From the NCBI RefSeq assembly GCF_019279795.1, contig NC_056743.1, positions 1,782,569,466 to 1,782,633,465 of the forward strand: DNA of 64,000 nucleotides, given 5' to 3'. The notes beneath the pieces are model-generated. The model was not told where the DNA came from. It was given only the letters and a program-made list of their open reading frames with translations, and made no database searches. Every line of letters starts with the position of its first letter. Positions within the stretch are counted from its first letter, which is position 1. The stretch is from Protopterus annectens (Eukaryota; Chordata; Ceratodontiformes; Protopteridae). The translations under genes were made by a program, and so were the position numbers. Shown here piece after piece: positions 47,141 to 57,975 of the stretch.

Positions 47141-48215
47141 TTAACCCTAGGTCCTGGACATTTACCTGGACTAGTAGCTTCCCCTGCTACTGGCAGATTC
47201 TGTTGGGGCAGTCTGTGCTGCCCACCATGGTTTCCTTTAGACCCATGAGCAGTACTGGGGGTCCCATTTCTGTGCAGGGATGCCCTACTTGCTAGGTATA
47301 GGTCTCCCTTCTTCCCCAACTCATCTGAAGTAGCACACTGTCTATCAGCTAACCAGATCTTCATTTCCTCAGGCAAAGTGCTAAAGGCTTGTTTCCACAC
47401 CAAAAGGTATGCCAGCCCTTCAAAAGTGGTGACCTGACATCCACTCACCCACCTATGAAAACAAGTGCTCAGTTCAGCAACATATTCACACACATTTCCA
47501 TCTACCTTGCGTCTATGCTCACAAAACATTTTCTTATAAGTTTCAGGTGTTAGCTTAAAACATTGTAACAAGCAATGCTTAACAATAGTGTAATTAAAAC
47601 AGTCAACGTCAGACATTTTAGACAACACAGTTACAGCTTTACCATGGAGTAAGGGGTCAGGAACCGTACCCAGAGCCTTTGGTCAACATCATACTGTTTA
47701 CATAACCTCTCAAACATATGAATGAAACTATCAAAATTATCCCCCTCTTTAAACTGCAGAAGAAATGTACTGACTTTTTCTGCTTCTGAGGTCCAGTTAC
47801 TCCCTTCCCCATTACTTCCATGACTCTGGCAAAGAGTCAGCATCTCCCTCTCATGCCGCCTCTGCCTCTCCTTTTCTTCAGCTTTCAGGAATAGCTGTTT
47901 CTCATTCTCCTCAGCCTGCAGACATCTCAGTTTCTTATCTGCTTCTATTTCCAAATGCCTGGCCTCCAACTCAAGTCTCTTTAGCTCCAGATGGATTTTT
48001 AAGTCCTCTGCAGAAAGGTTGAGCTGTCCATTCTCTAAAGGTGGTACATCTCCACTACCAGTCTGATCATCCTCCTGGTTTCTGTTTTCTGATCCAGCTG
48101 TGACCAAAGCTGCAATCATGTCTGCCTTAGTCAGGTTTCCATGCACCAGTCCCCTAGCCTGGCACATCTCAGCCAGCTGGCTCCTTGTCAGCTTTCCTTA
48201 CTCCTCTGCTGACAT
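47083..48215 (-). pseudogene. Gmr1-like gag with SCAN-like capsid segment
   Basis: Gag is the structural protein of the retrotransposon particle. The ATG at 48215 is followed by MSAEE and a stop, then by the long frame 48167-47631. Its middle is a highly charged probable coiled coil (LKIHLELKRLELEARHLEI and on). After a frameshift, the frame 47628-47083 has LTPETYKKMF, FHRWVSG, WKQAFSTLPEEMKIWLAD and LYLASR at about 47553-47275. This is the spacing of the SCAN domain (Y-x2-F ... W ... Q-F-LP ... ), which is known to derive from the capsid of Gmr1-like elements. Near 47130 KCFQCN begins a zinc knuckle whose second half is frame-shifted. The first in-frame stop and two shifts inactivate it. Confidence 0.82.
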
Positions 48216-48227
48216 GCTGCCTGCTCT

Positions 48228-49080
48228 CCCTAACCAGGTAGTGTCCATCTGGGCCAGAGGCCTATTTTCAGCAGAGACCCGGGGAGAAAAGCTCCAAGAA
48301 GGAATACATAATTATACATTTGTACATATGATAATTACAATAAGAGCTGAAATGCAAGTTCCTTGACATTGTATCTAAAAGCATATAACAATGGTAGTAC
48401 AATAAGCTTATACAATTCGTACAGACAAAACAAAAATATATATTTCAGTATAGACATATCACAAACTGAAGCTAAGAAAGCTCAATTGCCATGAAATATT
48501 GACAATGGGTGGTGGAGAGAAGGAAGTTAGACAGTAAGGGGGTAAATAGCCTGATGGAGAGCATGAGCAAAGCCTATGTTTGGCGAAATATTCCTTGAGG
48601 GACTGTTTAAATGAATGTGTATCATTGATGGACAGAATATGCCGAGGGAGAAAATTCAAATGTTTGGCAATGATATGTGAGAATAAGGAGACACCATGAC
48701 AGTTTTGGGTTTTGTTAACCTTGAACAATACTTTATCAACAGACCTAAGGCATTTTAAGTTAGGGTAGGGTTGGACAAGAACAGAGAGAGCTGGGCAGTT
48801 GTCAGGTTTGTATAAGACTGTATGGACATTTAGTAGCTGAGTCAGAGTAAGCAGGTGGGGGATCTCTAACTAGTTCAGCTGGAGAAGGGCAGTGCAATGG
48901 TGAGATCTTTGAGACTGTTTAGTGGCAAATTTGGCTATTTTGTTATAGCAAAATTCAAGGCTATTCAGTTCAGATTTGCGAAGATTGGCAAATATTTGTG
49001 AACAGTAAAGCAATTGTTTTAACACCATAAGAAAAGCCTGGAGTGCAAACACCATGAATCCAAAAGCTATATACTGCACA
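48228..49080 (-). mobile_element. L2-like LINE 3' part abutting the gypsy gag start
   Basis: The minus-strand frame 49079-48870 includes SLEFCYNKIAKFATKQSQ, matching ACYNKISKFATNASYKS of the L2-like copy at 2.7 kb. The frame 48728-48459 includes KHLNFLPRHIL and SFKQSLKEYFAK, the C-terminal domain. The terminal block (CTCTGCTGAAAATAGGCC near 48270, then CAGATGGACACTACCTGGTT) ends near 48228, only about 12 bp before the gag ATG at 48215. No A/T-rich tail is left, so the junction is abrupt. Confidence 0.75.
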
Positions 49081-49296
49081 TTGATTTGTGTTTACTTACC
49101 CCAAAACAAATGCAACATGCAAAGAGAAACAGGAATAATCCAATACTGTCACAAGTGTGTGATGTGACCTGTGTGGAATCAGGAAAAACAGAAAAGGTAA
49201 TATCAGTGCTAAGAGTAATAGATGCAGGAAATGGCTTGCTGGAGCAAATTGTTAGTGGTACTTGTTCACCATCCAAGTTAGATAAATTTAAGGCTT

Positions 49297-49364
49297 CACC
49301 ATCCATCCATCCATCCATCCATCCATCCATCCATCCATCCATCCATCCATCCATCCATCCATTT
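49297..49364 (+). repeat. (ATCC)n microsatellite
   Basis: About sixteen ATCC tetramers. The Met-Asp-Gly-Trp and Ser-Ile-His-Pro frames across it are artefacts. Confidence 0.95.
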
Positions 49365-49769
49365 TCCAAGCTGATTGCTCTAGTGAGGGCTATAGTGCTA
49401 CCTAACTGTACAGTGTAGATCAAATTCCCCAGGCTTCAGTGAAAGTCTCCAGTTCATTTTGTGGTATTCCTAGGCATTCCCAGGAAAGCTGAAAGTTATA
49501 GTCCCTCTAACATATCCTGGTTTAACCCCAGTGCCCCATCCCACTGGAACATGCCTGGTCCATCTCCTGTGGAAAGTACATTGGGAGCACCATCACAAAG
49601 ATGCCAAAACCACTCCAACTGAGTCCTCTTAAGTCAAATGAGCAGTGGTTGTACTCCTAAATCCTGCTGGATTACCAGTACTTTATTCTATCACAGATAG
49701 TGAAACTAGATACTGTGCGAAGGAATCTCATTTCAGCTGCTTGTATCTACAATCTTATCTTTCCTATTA

Positions 49770-51340
49770 CCACCTAAAACTCTTGTCTGTAGGTGGGGAT
49801 GGGAACATAGGCTGACCAGTAAATTCAGAGCTTTGTCTTATGACCCAATTATTGATTTGACACCATTTTTGGTATTGCTGTTTCTGCATCCACCTTTTTG
49901 TCAGTCTCATGACCCCTCCACCTTCACCTGCAAATAAGAAACCAAGATAATTAAAATTCTTCACCTGATCGAGATGTGCCCCCCCACACACACACACACA
50001 CACACACTTGCATAGAACAATCCTGTCTTTTCTGGGAGAGAGCCATGAACTCTAATTGTAGGTGCGGAGTTTTACCCCAGACTCTTCACCTTCATCAGTA
50101 AACCACTGCTGTATATGTTGGTGATCAGAGTAGAGGCCTGGTGGACAAAACTGTCTGAAAACAACAAGGATGCAAGCCTCATTGCCCCAGACTGGACACT
50201 GTTTAGACCTTGGCTGCACATTGAGAGCATGTCTAAGAAAATCACAAGAAGAAAGACATCGCCTTGGTGGAGTCCTATTTCTTTCTACCTCATTTCATTT
50301 TAGTTAATGTCAAGAATGCAGGTGCAACTCTCATTCTTCAAGTACACTGACAAAATACCATATAGCAGTGGCCTGGAACCCTGTATTACAGCAGAACTTC
50401 ATATAAGACACCGCATGCTAGACAGTCTTATGCCTGGTGCAGGTCGATAAAACATATGTAGACAGTACTGGCAAACTCCTTTCATTGTCCCAAAATATGT
50501 GCAAGGACAAAAGAGATGATCTACTGTTCAATGGCCAGAACAGACTTCTCAATGCTCCTCTTGTTTCAAGGTCATGACTGCTGGACAAAGTCCTTTAACC
50601 TGGACCTAGCACAGTCTTTCACCAGGGATGTAATGTAACATGATTTCTCCATAATTATATCAAACCCTTCTCTCCTACTTTTTGAAAAGTGGAACCTTTG
50701 CTCCAGTTTGCCAGTAAGGTACTATCCCAGCCTTGTATTATACATTGCAGAAAAGGTCTTTCAATCATGTCACACAAACAGTATTCAGTGAATCAGCATT
50801 TCAAGCCAGTTATTATCCACTGCTGCAGCTTTACCACAGTGTAACTATTTAATTACTTCAATAAGCGTATCTACAAAATGGTTCTAGTTGCACTTTCCAC
50901 AGCCTTATCAGAAGAGGGTAGACTCACTGTATTCAGGATTTTCTCAGACTTTTCCTTCCACCTCTCAACAATGTCTCCAGTCAAGGTCAGAATTTCTTTA
51001 TCCTTGGTGAAAAAAGCATGAGCAAATATCCTACCACACCCTCTTGATTTGTAAGGTGGCTTACAAGAACTTCTTTAAGGTTATCTGAAAGTCCTTCTCC
51101 GTGGCCTTATCAAATTCTTCACAAACCTGGAGGTTTGCTTTGGTGACTGTGCAAATGTTGCATTCTTCTTATCTTGTTGGTACCTATCAATCATGCCCAG
51201 AGGAATTCTTTCATTACTCTGAAGACATCCGTCATCATTGGTGTCTACTAGCAGGTCCTAGAGTTACTGGCATGACAATCACTGATCAGTTCTTGCCACC
51301 TCAACAACTAAGAGCCTGGACAGGGTCCATCCAAGTCCAT
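49770..51340 (-). mobile_element. Rex3-like (RTE group) LINE remnant
   Basis: Reading leftward, broken frames near 51130-51060 give ATEKDFQITLKK-type sequence, and 51000-50930 gives LTLTGDIVERWKEKSEKIL, the strongly conserved T-GDIV-RWKEHFE-LLN signature just upstream of RT in Rex3-like LINEs of fish. The RT palm is too decayed to read (50100-50900). Frame 50003-49767 carries LDQVKNFNYLGFLFAGEGG, the V-FKYLG-LF-S-G box. The element is heavily mutated; both ends are approximate. Confidence 0.65.
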
Positions 51341-51637
51341 GTTACCTCTTCCCTACAAGTATATTGGAGAAGCTCCTCAAAAAGTGAAAGATTAGTTCAT
51401 CTCGCCCCAAAACTTTATCTAGGTATTCCCAGGACACATTTGCTGCATGTCTGGATTTCTCAGGTCTGTCTGTCACTGCTGCAACAATCTCACCCAACTC
51501 ACCATCAAATGGTGATCGTTGACAGCTCAGAATGTGCCTTGATTCATCTGTTGGAGGCATATGGCTTTAAGTCTCATGATTTCACAACATGCCCATTCAC
51601 TGTCCTGTGGCTGTAACTTCTTTGATACTAATAAAGT

Positions 51638-51644
<7 letters not shown>

Positions 51645-51694
<50 letters not shown>
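51645..51694 (+). repeat. (AT)n microsatellite
   Basis: About 25 AT units. A second AT array lies on the other side of the palindromic element. Confidence 0.93.
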
Positions 51695-51696
<2 letters not shown>

Positions 51697-51751
51697 ATCT
51701 ACTACTGGAGATCAAAATTACACTATTTCAAAATCCAATAGTACAGGCCCC

Positions 51752-52173
51752 CTAACACGAAAATGCACTTCACAGAAAGTGCACTTTTGCGAACACCACT
51801 AAAACGAATGGGCAATGTCCTCCACTGTGATGCAGTAGTCACGGACCTTAGGATTAGGGCTTGGGTTAAGGACAGTGGATAGCCTTACTAGGTATCCACT
51901 ATCCTTAACCCAAGCCCTAACCCTAAGGTCCGTGACTACCGCATCACAGTGGAGGACAAAGGTCCGTGACTACTGCACCATGGAGGACATACAATTTTCT
52001 CCACTGTGGTGTGGTAGTCATGACCTTAGGGTTAGGGCTTGGGTTAAGGATAGTGGATAACCCTACTAGCTATCCACTATCCGTAACCCAAGCTCTAACC
52101 CTAAGGTCCATAACCATTCGCTCAAGTGGTGTTCGCTAAAGTGCACTTTCGGTGGAGTGCACTTTCACGTTAG
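51752..52173. mobile_element. MITE with ~60-bp terminal inverted repeats and two internal hairpins
   Basis: Left end CTAACACGAAAATGCACTTC and the reverse complement of the right end CTAACGTGAAAGTGCACTCC agree over about 60 bp (51752-51811 against 52114-52173), including GCGAACACCACT and the CGAATGG that follows. Inside, one ~65-bp module (CTCCACTGTG...GGTTAGGGCTTGGGTTAAGG...AGTGGATA) occurs in alternating orientation, making hairpins at 51817-51957 and 52000-52112. There is no coding capacity. A target duplication could not be fixed. Confidence 0.75.
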
Positions 52174-52195
52174 TCGGCATCTACTACCAGATTTT

Positions 52196-52210
52196 GATAT
52201 ATATATATAT

Positions 52211-52246
<36 letters not shown>
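52196..52246 (+). repeat. (AT)n microsatellite
   Basis: AT dinucleotides with one AGAT interruption, followed by a poly-T run to 52259. Confidence 0.93.
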
Positions 52247-52254
<8 letters not shown>

Positions 52255-52259
52255 TTTTT

Positions 52260-54060
52260 ATGGATATCTATGACTCACACAGAAGGGGTACAGAGCAGAC
52301 AAGCTTTTCTTCCCACCTATGTTCTTCCAGGTATCTCTATAATTCTACATGTAAGCACTGAAGATTCCCAGCAAAACTACAGAATCAATAAGCTGTACCC
52401 TTTCAAACACTGCACCCATGCGCTCTAAGAAGAATGTAAAGCATTTGTGAATGAAAATTGCATTAAACAGCCATAAATGGACAGAATGGAATAATTTTGC
52501 AAATATTTGAAAACAAATGTTACAAATAAGTCCATGATGTAATACCATGCTGCATAAGACAGTTTTCCTTTTATTACCTTATCATGCATAGTCACCATTA
52601 CTTTGCCACCATTGTTATTTGTAAACCAAAAACTGCATTCCAGAGTTTGTATCATCTATGTAGATGATGATCCTGATCTTCAAGCCAGTAAAATATCTTA
52701 TACAAATACATTAGACAGGACTGGTCTCAGCAATGAACTCATCTGCTTCCTGACTTTTCTCTTTTTACATCTTCAATAATAATCACCAGCTTCTGCCAAT
52801 ATGACGGCTAGTTTCTTATCCTCTTCACCATTGTAGGCCTCTGAGCCAAACTTTATACTGGCCTACTCTGTGGTATAATTACAAATGCCTCACTGAACTC
52901 AAGATAATTGTGACTCAGTCATACAACTCAATCAAGTTGAACTGGCTAGGTATCTGCTGTGTGAAACCATGATTTCTATCATCAGCAAGTGAATTAACCT
53001 TTAGGAAATAGAAGGCCCTGAGTGTTTTTTAACTTTCCACTGGAATAGAAAGGAGAAGAACAGCCTGTAACAGTCTATAAAAATATTTTCTAGATCCACT
53101 GTTGTGCAAGGGAATCATGACTACTAACCTTGTGACACTTCTCTAGTTAATAATAATAACATTCATTTGTTAACTAGATGCAGTCCCTTTTCAGGGGCAA
53201 CCCAGAAACAATGTCTGGTGAAGTACCTTGTGTTTCAGGCTGATGGGGATGAAACCCTGCATCACAGGAACTATAGCTTGCAAGCTTAACCTCTACGCCA
53301 ACTGACTAATAATGAATGTGGTTTAGCCATTGCTTCACCAAGTACAACTTTTAGCACCCTGAAAGGCAACTCATGGCTCTCATCTCCCTGATGACGCTTC
53401 AGTTTCTCCTCTAATTATTTTCCAGTAACATTATCATTAGTTCATTACTTCATACAAGCACTAAGTCACAAATTGCCTTGTATGAAGGATAGGTCAGTCC
53501 ATCTACTGCAACAGTGAACTTCAAGTTGAGTTAGCAGAGAAAAAAAAAACATTTGTACCAGAGTTAAAGTAGATTTTTTTGTGGTTTCTAAAACAGAAAA
53601 TGTACATTCTGAATTAAAAATGGATTTTGGGACCATAAATCTTATCATATGCAATGTATGTATACTTAAATGCATATTCCTTGCTCCACAAATGAAAAAT
53701 CTTTCTTGATTTCCAGATAATCTACTTATTCAGTTACTAATTAAATATAATATATGAACTCAAGTGCAATATAATAGTAATGTATTATCCTGTTTTAGTA
53801 CACTGTGAGCCATAAAGCCATAAGTAAACTAACTCTAGCCATATAAAAAATGATGCTGTCACATTTTGTCCTACATTATGTAGCATTTGTTTAATTATTA
53901 TGACATAGCATGTTCATTTTATTCATAACCAAATATGTGAACTGACTAAAAAAAAAACTTTTCAGGTATGATGCAGCAGTTGGCCAAAGTAAGTGCATAT
54001 AATACAAAACTCAATAATGGGAATAAGCAAAAATGAAGAGCAGTGCTTCAGGCATTTTCT
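52260..54060. other. No recognisable gene or repeat
   Basis: No frame with a known domain; scattered short A/T runs only. Confidence 0.45.
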
Positions 54061-54068
54061 ACCCAAAC

Positions 54069-54205
54069 TGAAGCTATAAATATTACAAGGCTCACATAAC
54101 TGAAACTTATAAATATTACAAGGCTCATTTATAACTGAAGCATATAAATATTACAAGGCAAGGCTCACATATAACTGAAGCATATAACTATTACAAGGCT
54201 TACCC
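54069..54205 (+). repeat. Short tandem repeat, four units of ~32-41 bp
   Basis: Units share an ACTGAAGCATATAAATATTA core followed by CAAGGCTCA and vary in length by small indels. Confidence 0.85.
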
Positions 54206-55002
54206 CCACTGTAATTTAGCTTAGAATAATCATATAATCATACAATTTTAAAACTTTGTTCAAGACTGCCATACAGTATAAATGAAACCATTAGAAGACA
54301 TAACCACCAAGTTATCAGAAAGACAGAATTACACAGGCTGAGAGCCAGGGAAAGAATACCATGTTGCCAGCCTTGCTATATCTTCTTCAGATAGTTAGGA
54401 TTAAGGGTACTTGAGAAAAGCTCAGTCTAGTAAGTATTTTAGTCAACAGACTTTTAGCAAGATAATGGCAGTAGTTAAACTGACTTGTCAGCAAGCAAAT
54501 ATCCTAAGTGCTAGGTCAGAAATTTCTTTTAAAGGAAGTCATTCTTTTCCCATAATTGAATATCCGTGTCGTTTGCTGGGTCATGGTTAAAGGTTTTATT
54601 CTACAGGAATCTCTAATGTGTTTGGTGAATAATAAGACTGCAGTGCGATGACCAGTGAAAGGCAATGCTGCAGGTGGGCTTAGTTACAGGTCATTGAAGC
54701 ATTGGTGGTTGATGGGCTTTTCTTTGAAAATTAAATGTCATGCTAAGTGTCACCACAATGTGCTATATTGGGTGAGCTGGCAGAGCACCTTTAGAGATTT
54801 TTTCCATTTTCTCTACTGTGGTGTGACTATAGAAGTGATATATATCATTTACGGAGGCATTGGAGGGATGCTAGGAGGGTGCTTGCCCCCTTGCCAAAAA
54901 AAATTGTGTGAATTTCAATTCAGTGTTTTTAATATTTAATTTTTGGCAAACAGCGAGTCAAAAACTGTGCTTTAACTGCATGTAGTTAAGCCCTGCATGT
55001 AG
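54206..55002. other. No recognisable gene or repeat
   Basis: A 94-codon frame at 54655-54939 begins with GTG and shows no domain. Confidence 0.45.
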
Positions 55003-56249
55003 GATCATAGGAGGTCACTAGGTTTTTGGCTCTGCATCCTTTCTAAGCCTAGCCTTCATGTCCCAATTGTCCCAATTATCAATGCCCAAGGACTAGAATG
55101 GCTTTGCTATATGTCTGTGCCTTAGGGCATCTACAAGCTGCCCTTATCCATAAGGGATGCAGGATTCAGACAAGTCAGGGGTGGATTTGTGATTTTCTTT
55201 CCATTGGTCCAAACTGCATTTGGATAGGCTTAGGGAAGAACTCTGCTTCATATGAATGACGAGTCTGTTCCAGAGAAGGGAACTGTTCCTGAGACACATA
55301 CCTGTCCCTCCAACATGTTTTATATCTCAGACTAGGTTTAGATCCTTAGATTATGTAATTCTAGTGCTGTTTGTTTTGTGAATGTGTACCAGTTCTATCA
55401 TGGCTGGATCAGGGAATGACTTGTAGGTTAGGCATAGTCTGCAGGAGACAGAGTATAAGGATGGGGCTTTGCGGCTGTCTGCCTAAGACAGGTTATTTAC
55501 ACACTATATTCTTTTAGTGAGAAACTTCTGTGGCCACTTCCTAATGCCTAGTTAGGTACATGCCAAAGGGTGCATTGCACTCAGTTATTGGACTAATGAA
55601 GGCTAAGTATAGTGGGAATGTGATCTCCTTAGATCTGAATGATATACCCTTCGTTAATTATAATTTGTACCACATAGACTGATTCTCACTGCTATGGACA
55701 CATGGTTATCAAAGTTCAGGTTACTGTCAACCTGAGTTCCTAAGTCCTTTATCACTGGGTTTACTCTTAGGGGAGTGTTATCATTTTTGTAATTTGCAGG
55801 AATGGTCATCTTCCCAAAGGGAATTATTATGCTTTTTATGAATTGAGTTTTATGCCATGGCTCTCACCCATTATCTAAACCAAAGGTCCTCTATATTTGC
55901 CTTGACTTTAGAGAAGTATATTAAAAACAGAAGAGGTCCCAGTACCGAGCCCTGTGGGACACCACTAATAAGAGGCCTCTCAGTGGAGGTGGATTGGATT
56001 CACCCACCCTAATGTTATGTGTCCTATTTGTGAGCCATTTTGCTCCCATCAGGTGACTTAGGGATGTATGCCTAAATCTGAGAGTTTTTCTGTAAGATCT
56101 AAGGGAGTTATTGTGTCAAATGTCTTTGCTAGGTCAAGGTATGCTGTATGTACCATGTTGCCCTCATCCATGGCTCTAGTGACCTTCTCAAAGAAGTCCA
56201 CTAGGTTTAGTAGGCATGACCTGCCCTTGATAAAACTGAACTGGGATTG
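55003..56249 (-). mobile_element. CR1-type LINE, 5'-truncated, heavily decayed
   Basis: The 3' end near 55003 has the CCTATGATCC remnant of the octamer tail. Leftward-reading CR1 features include the C-terminal W-N domain (55180-55300), the RT thumb (55540-55800), the GVPQGS-like box B (about 55940-55970) and box A (about 56120-56150, in a frame encoding AKTFDT). It ends abruptly at 56249, three bases before the target duplication of the palindrome. Confidence 0.75.
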
Positions 56250-56375
56250 GTATGTACCATGAAATCAGGAATGCAGGCAAGAGGGCTTGAGGCACGCACA
56301 CAGTAGTAGTTTCCAAAGGTTATTCTTCAGACTTTGCTTAAAACAAACGATAAAAATAATAAAAAACAGTAACCA

Positions 56376-56420
56376 TAAAGCGCTTTTTGTCTCACCCCTT
56401 AGTGAGACTTCGTCAGACAG
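56376..56420 (-). ncRNA. Hammerhead-ribozyme-like core, left arm
   Basis: The minus strand reads CTGACGA, then GTCTCAC-loop-GTGAGAC (a perfect 7-bp stem II), then AAAAAGCGCTTTA. The hammerhead core is CUGANGA, stem II, GAAA, stem III, and UH at the cleavage site. Here GAAA has become AAAA, while AGCGCT is self-complementary as a minimal stem III would be in a dimer. Hammerheads of this reduced form occur in the terminal repeats of Penelope-like elements. Activity is unlikely for this copy. Confidence 0.45.
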
Positions 56421-57930
56421 TTGCAACAAGAATGTTTCAAACAGTGTATATACAAGTTCAAACCACATCAACTTCCTCCAAGCAAAAGGCAAACCCGCCC
56501 CCAAGGTAAGCAGGAATGAACAATTAACCCATTGTATGCTTCTTTAAAAATCCAGCTTCTTGTAAAACAAATATGTATGCAGTAAATATATTTGTATATG
56601 TGTAAATATAAACATAGCTCATCAGTTCGAAATCACTCTTAAAAGACCTTTTAAAAGTATATTCAGAAATATTTAAAAACCATGCTAACATTAAAACCAA
56701 TAGTTAAGGTAACAGTAAAAAGTGAGAAGTCAAGAATGAAGTGTAAAATTGAAAACAGTATAAAATAAAATACTTTACCACTGTTTGAAAAAGTATTAAG
56801 ATCTTAAATAACTTTCAATAGTAGTTAATGATGACAGTTCTAAAAAGTAGGATGAAGAAATATATAACGAAACACTTATATTAGCCCCATGTTGTCTGAA
56901 TTTAAAACCATCAAGCTAAAAAGCTATAAAGACTGGAGCAGAGAAAACCATCTTGTAAAGGACGTCCGGTGAATGTGATAAAAGATGAAATAAGAGTGTA
57001 CACATTCACAAAAACAACTCTAAATGCAAACACATTCATGTGTAGATAACAACTAAGTGAATATGAATAACCATGTATATGTATAAACATGTATATACCT
57101 AACTGAACAAATAAGTACATTTTGACTATTTAGATAAATATTTAACATACCCTGTTTAAGCAGAAATATGAAATCTTTCTTCAGCCTGCAAGAAAGGTTT
57201 CATATTTCTGCTTAAACAGGGTATGTTAAATATTTATCTAAATAGTCAAAATGTACTTATTTGTTCAGTTAGGTATATACATGTTTATACATATACATGG
57301 TTATTCACATTCATTTAGTTGTTATCTACACATGAATGTGTTTGCATTTAGAGTTGTTTTTGTGAATGTGTACACTCTTATTTCATCTTTTATCACATTC
57401 ACCGGACGTCTTACAAGATGGTTTTCTGCTCCAGTCTTTATAGCTTTTAGCTTGATGGTTTTAAATTCAGACAACATGGAGCTAATATAAGTGTTTAATA
57501 TATTTCTTCATCCTACTTTTTAGAACTGTCATCATTAACTACTATTAAAGTTATTTAAGATCTTAATACTTTCAAACAGTGGTAAAGTATTTTTTATACT
57601 GTTTTCAATACACTTCATTCTTGACTTCTCACTTTTACTGTTACCTTAACTATTGGTTTTAATGTTAGCATGGTTTTTAAATATTTCTGAATATACTTTT
57701 AAAAGGTCTTTTAAGAGTGATTTCAAACTGATGAGCTATGTTTATATTTACACATATACAAATATATTTACTGCATACATATTTGTTTTACAAGAAGCTG
57801 GATTTTTAAAGAAGCATACAATGGGTTAATTGTTCATTCCTGCTTACCTTGGGGGCGGGTTTGCCTTTTGCTTGGAGGAAGTTGATGTGGTTTGAACTTG
57901 TATATACTGTTTGAAACATTCTTGTTGCAA

Positions 57931-57975
57931 CTGTCCGATGAAGTCTCACTAAGGGGTGAGACAAAAAGCACTTTA
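57931..57975 (+). ncRNA. Hammerhead-ribozyme-like core, right arm
   Basis: Mirror of the left-arm motif: CCGATGA, the same GTCTCAC/GTGAGAC stem II, then AAAAAGCACTTTA. The two arms differ from CTGATGA at different positions, so the shared ancestor most simply had an intact core there. One base of the AGCGCT palindrome has changed to AGCACT. Confidence 0.42.

Larger units (their letters stand above)
43599..48227 (-). mobile_element. Gmr1-like Ty3/gypsy provirus, internal region, gag-PR-IN-RT-RH
   Basis: Reading leftward from 48215: gag (to about 47130), protease (47140-46703), integrase (46624-45029), reverse transcriptase (45025-44245) and RNase H (to about 43690). Integrase lies upstream of RT, as in Ty1/copia, although the protein sequences are of Ty3/gypsy type. 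This order is the hallmark of Gmr1-like elements of deuterostomes. There is no envelope frame between RNase H and the 3' LTR. The 5' LTR and primer-binding site are missing; an L2-like LINE abuts gag. Frameshifts and stops in every domain make it defective. Confidence 0.88.

Noticed and set aside
49100-49450. 5' LTR of the gypsy provirus beyond the LINE
   Set aside because: None of the LTR blocks found at 19.9, 34.3 and 42.3 kb recur between 48.2 and 51 kb.
51843-52112. Interstitial telomere repeats
   Set aside because: Only isolated TTAGGG-like words inside a palindromic module; no tandem (TTAGGG)n.
56911-57490. Duplicate gene pair on opposite strands (identical 50-residue N-terminal peptides)
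   Set aside because: They are the same hydrophobic frame read from the two arms of the palindrome, with no domain and no independent support.
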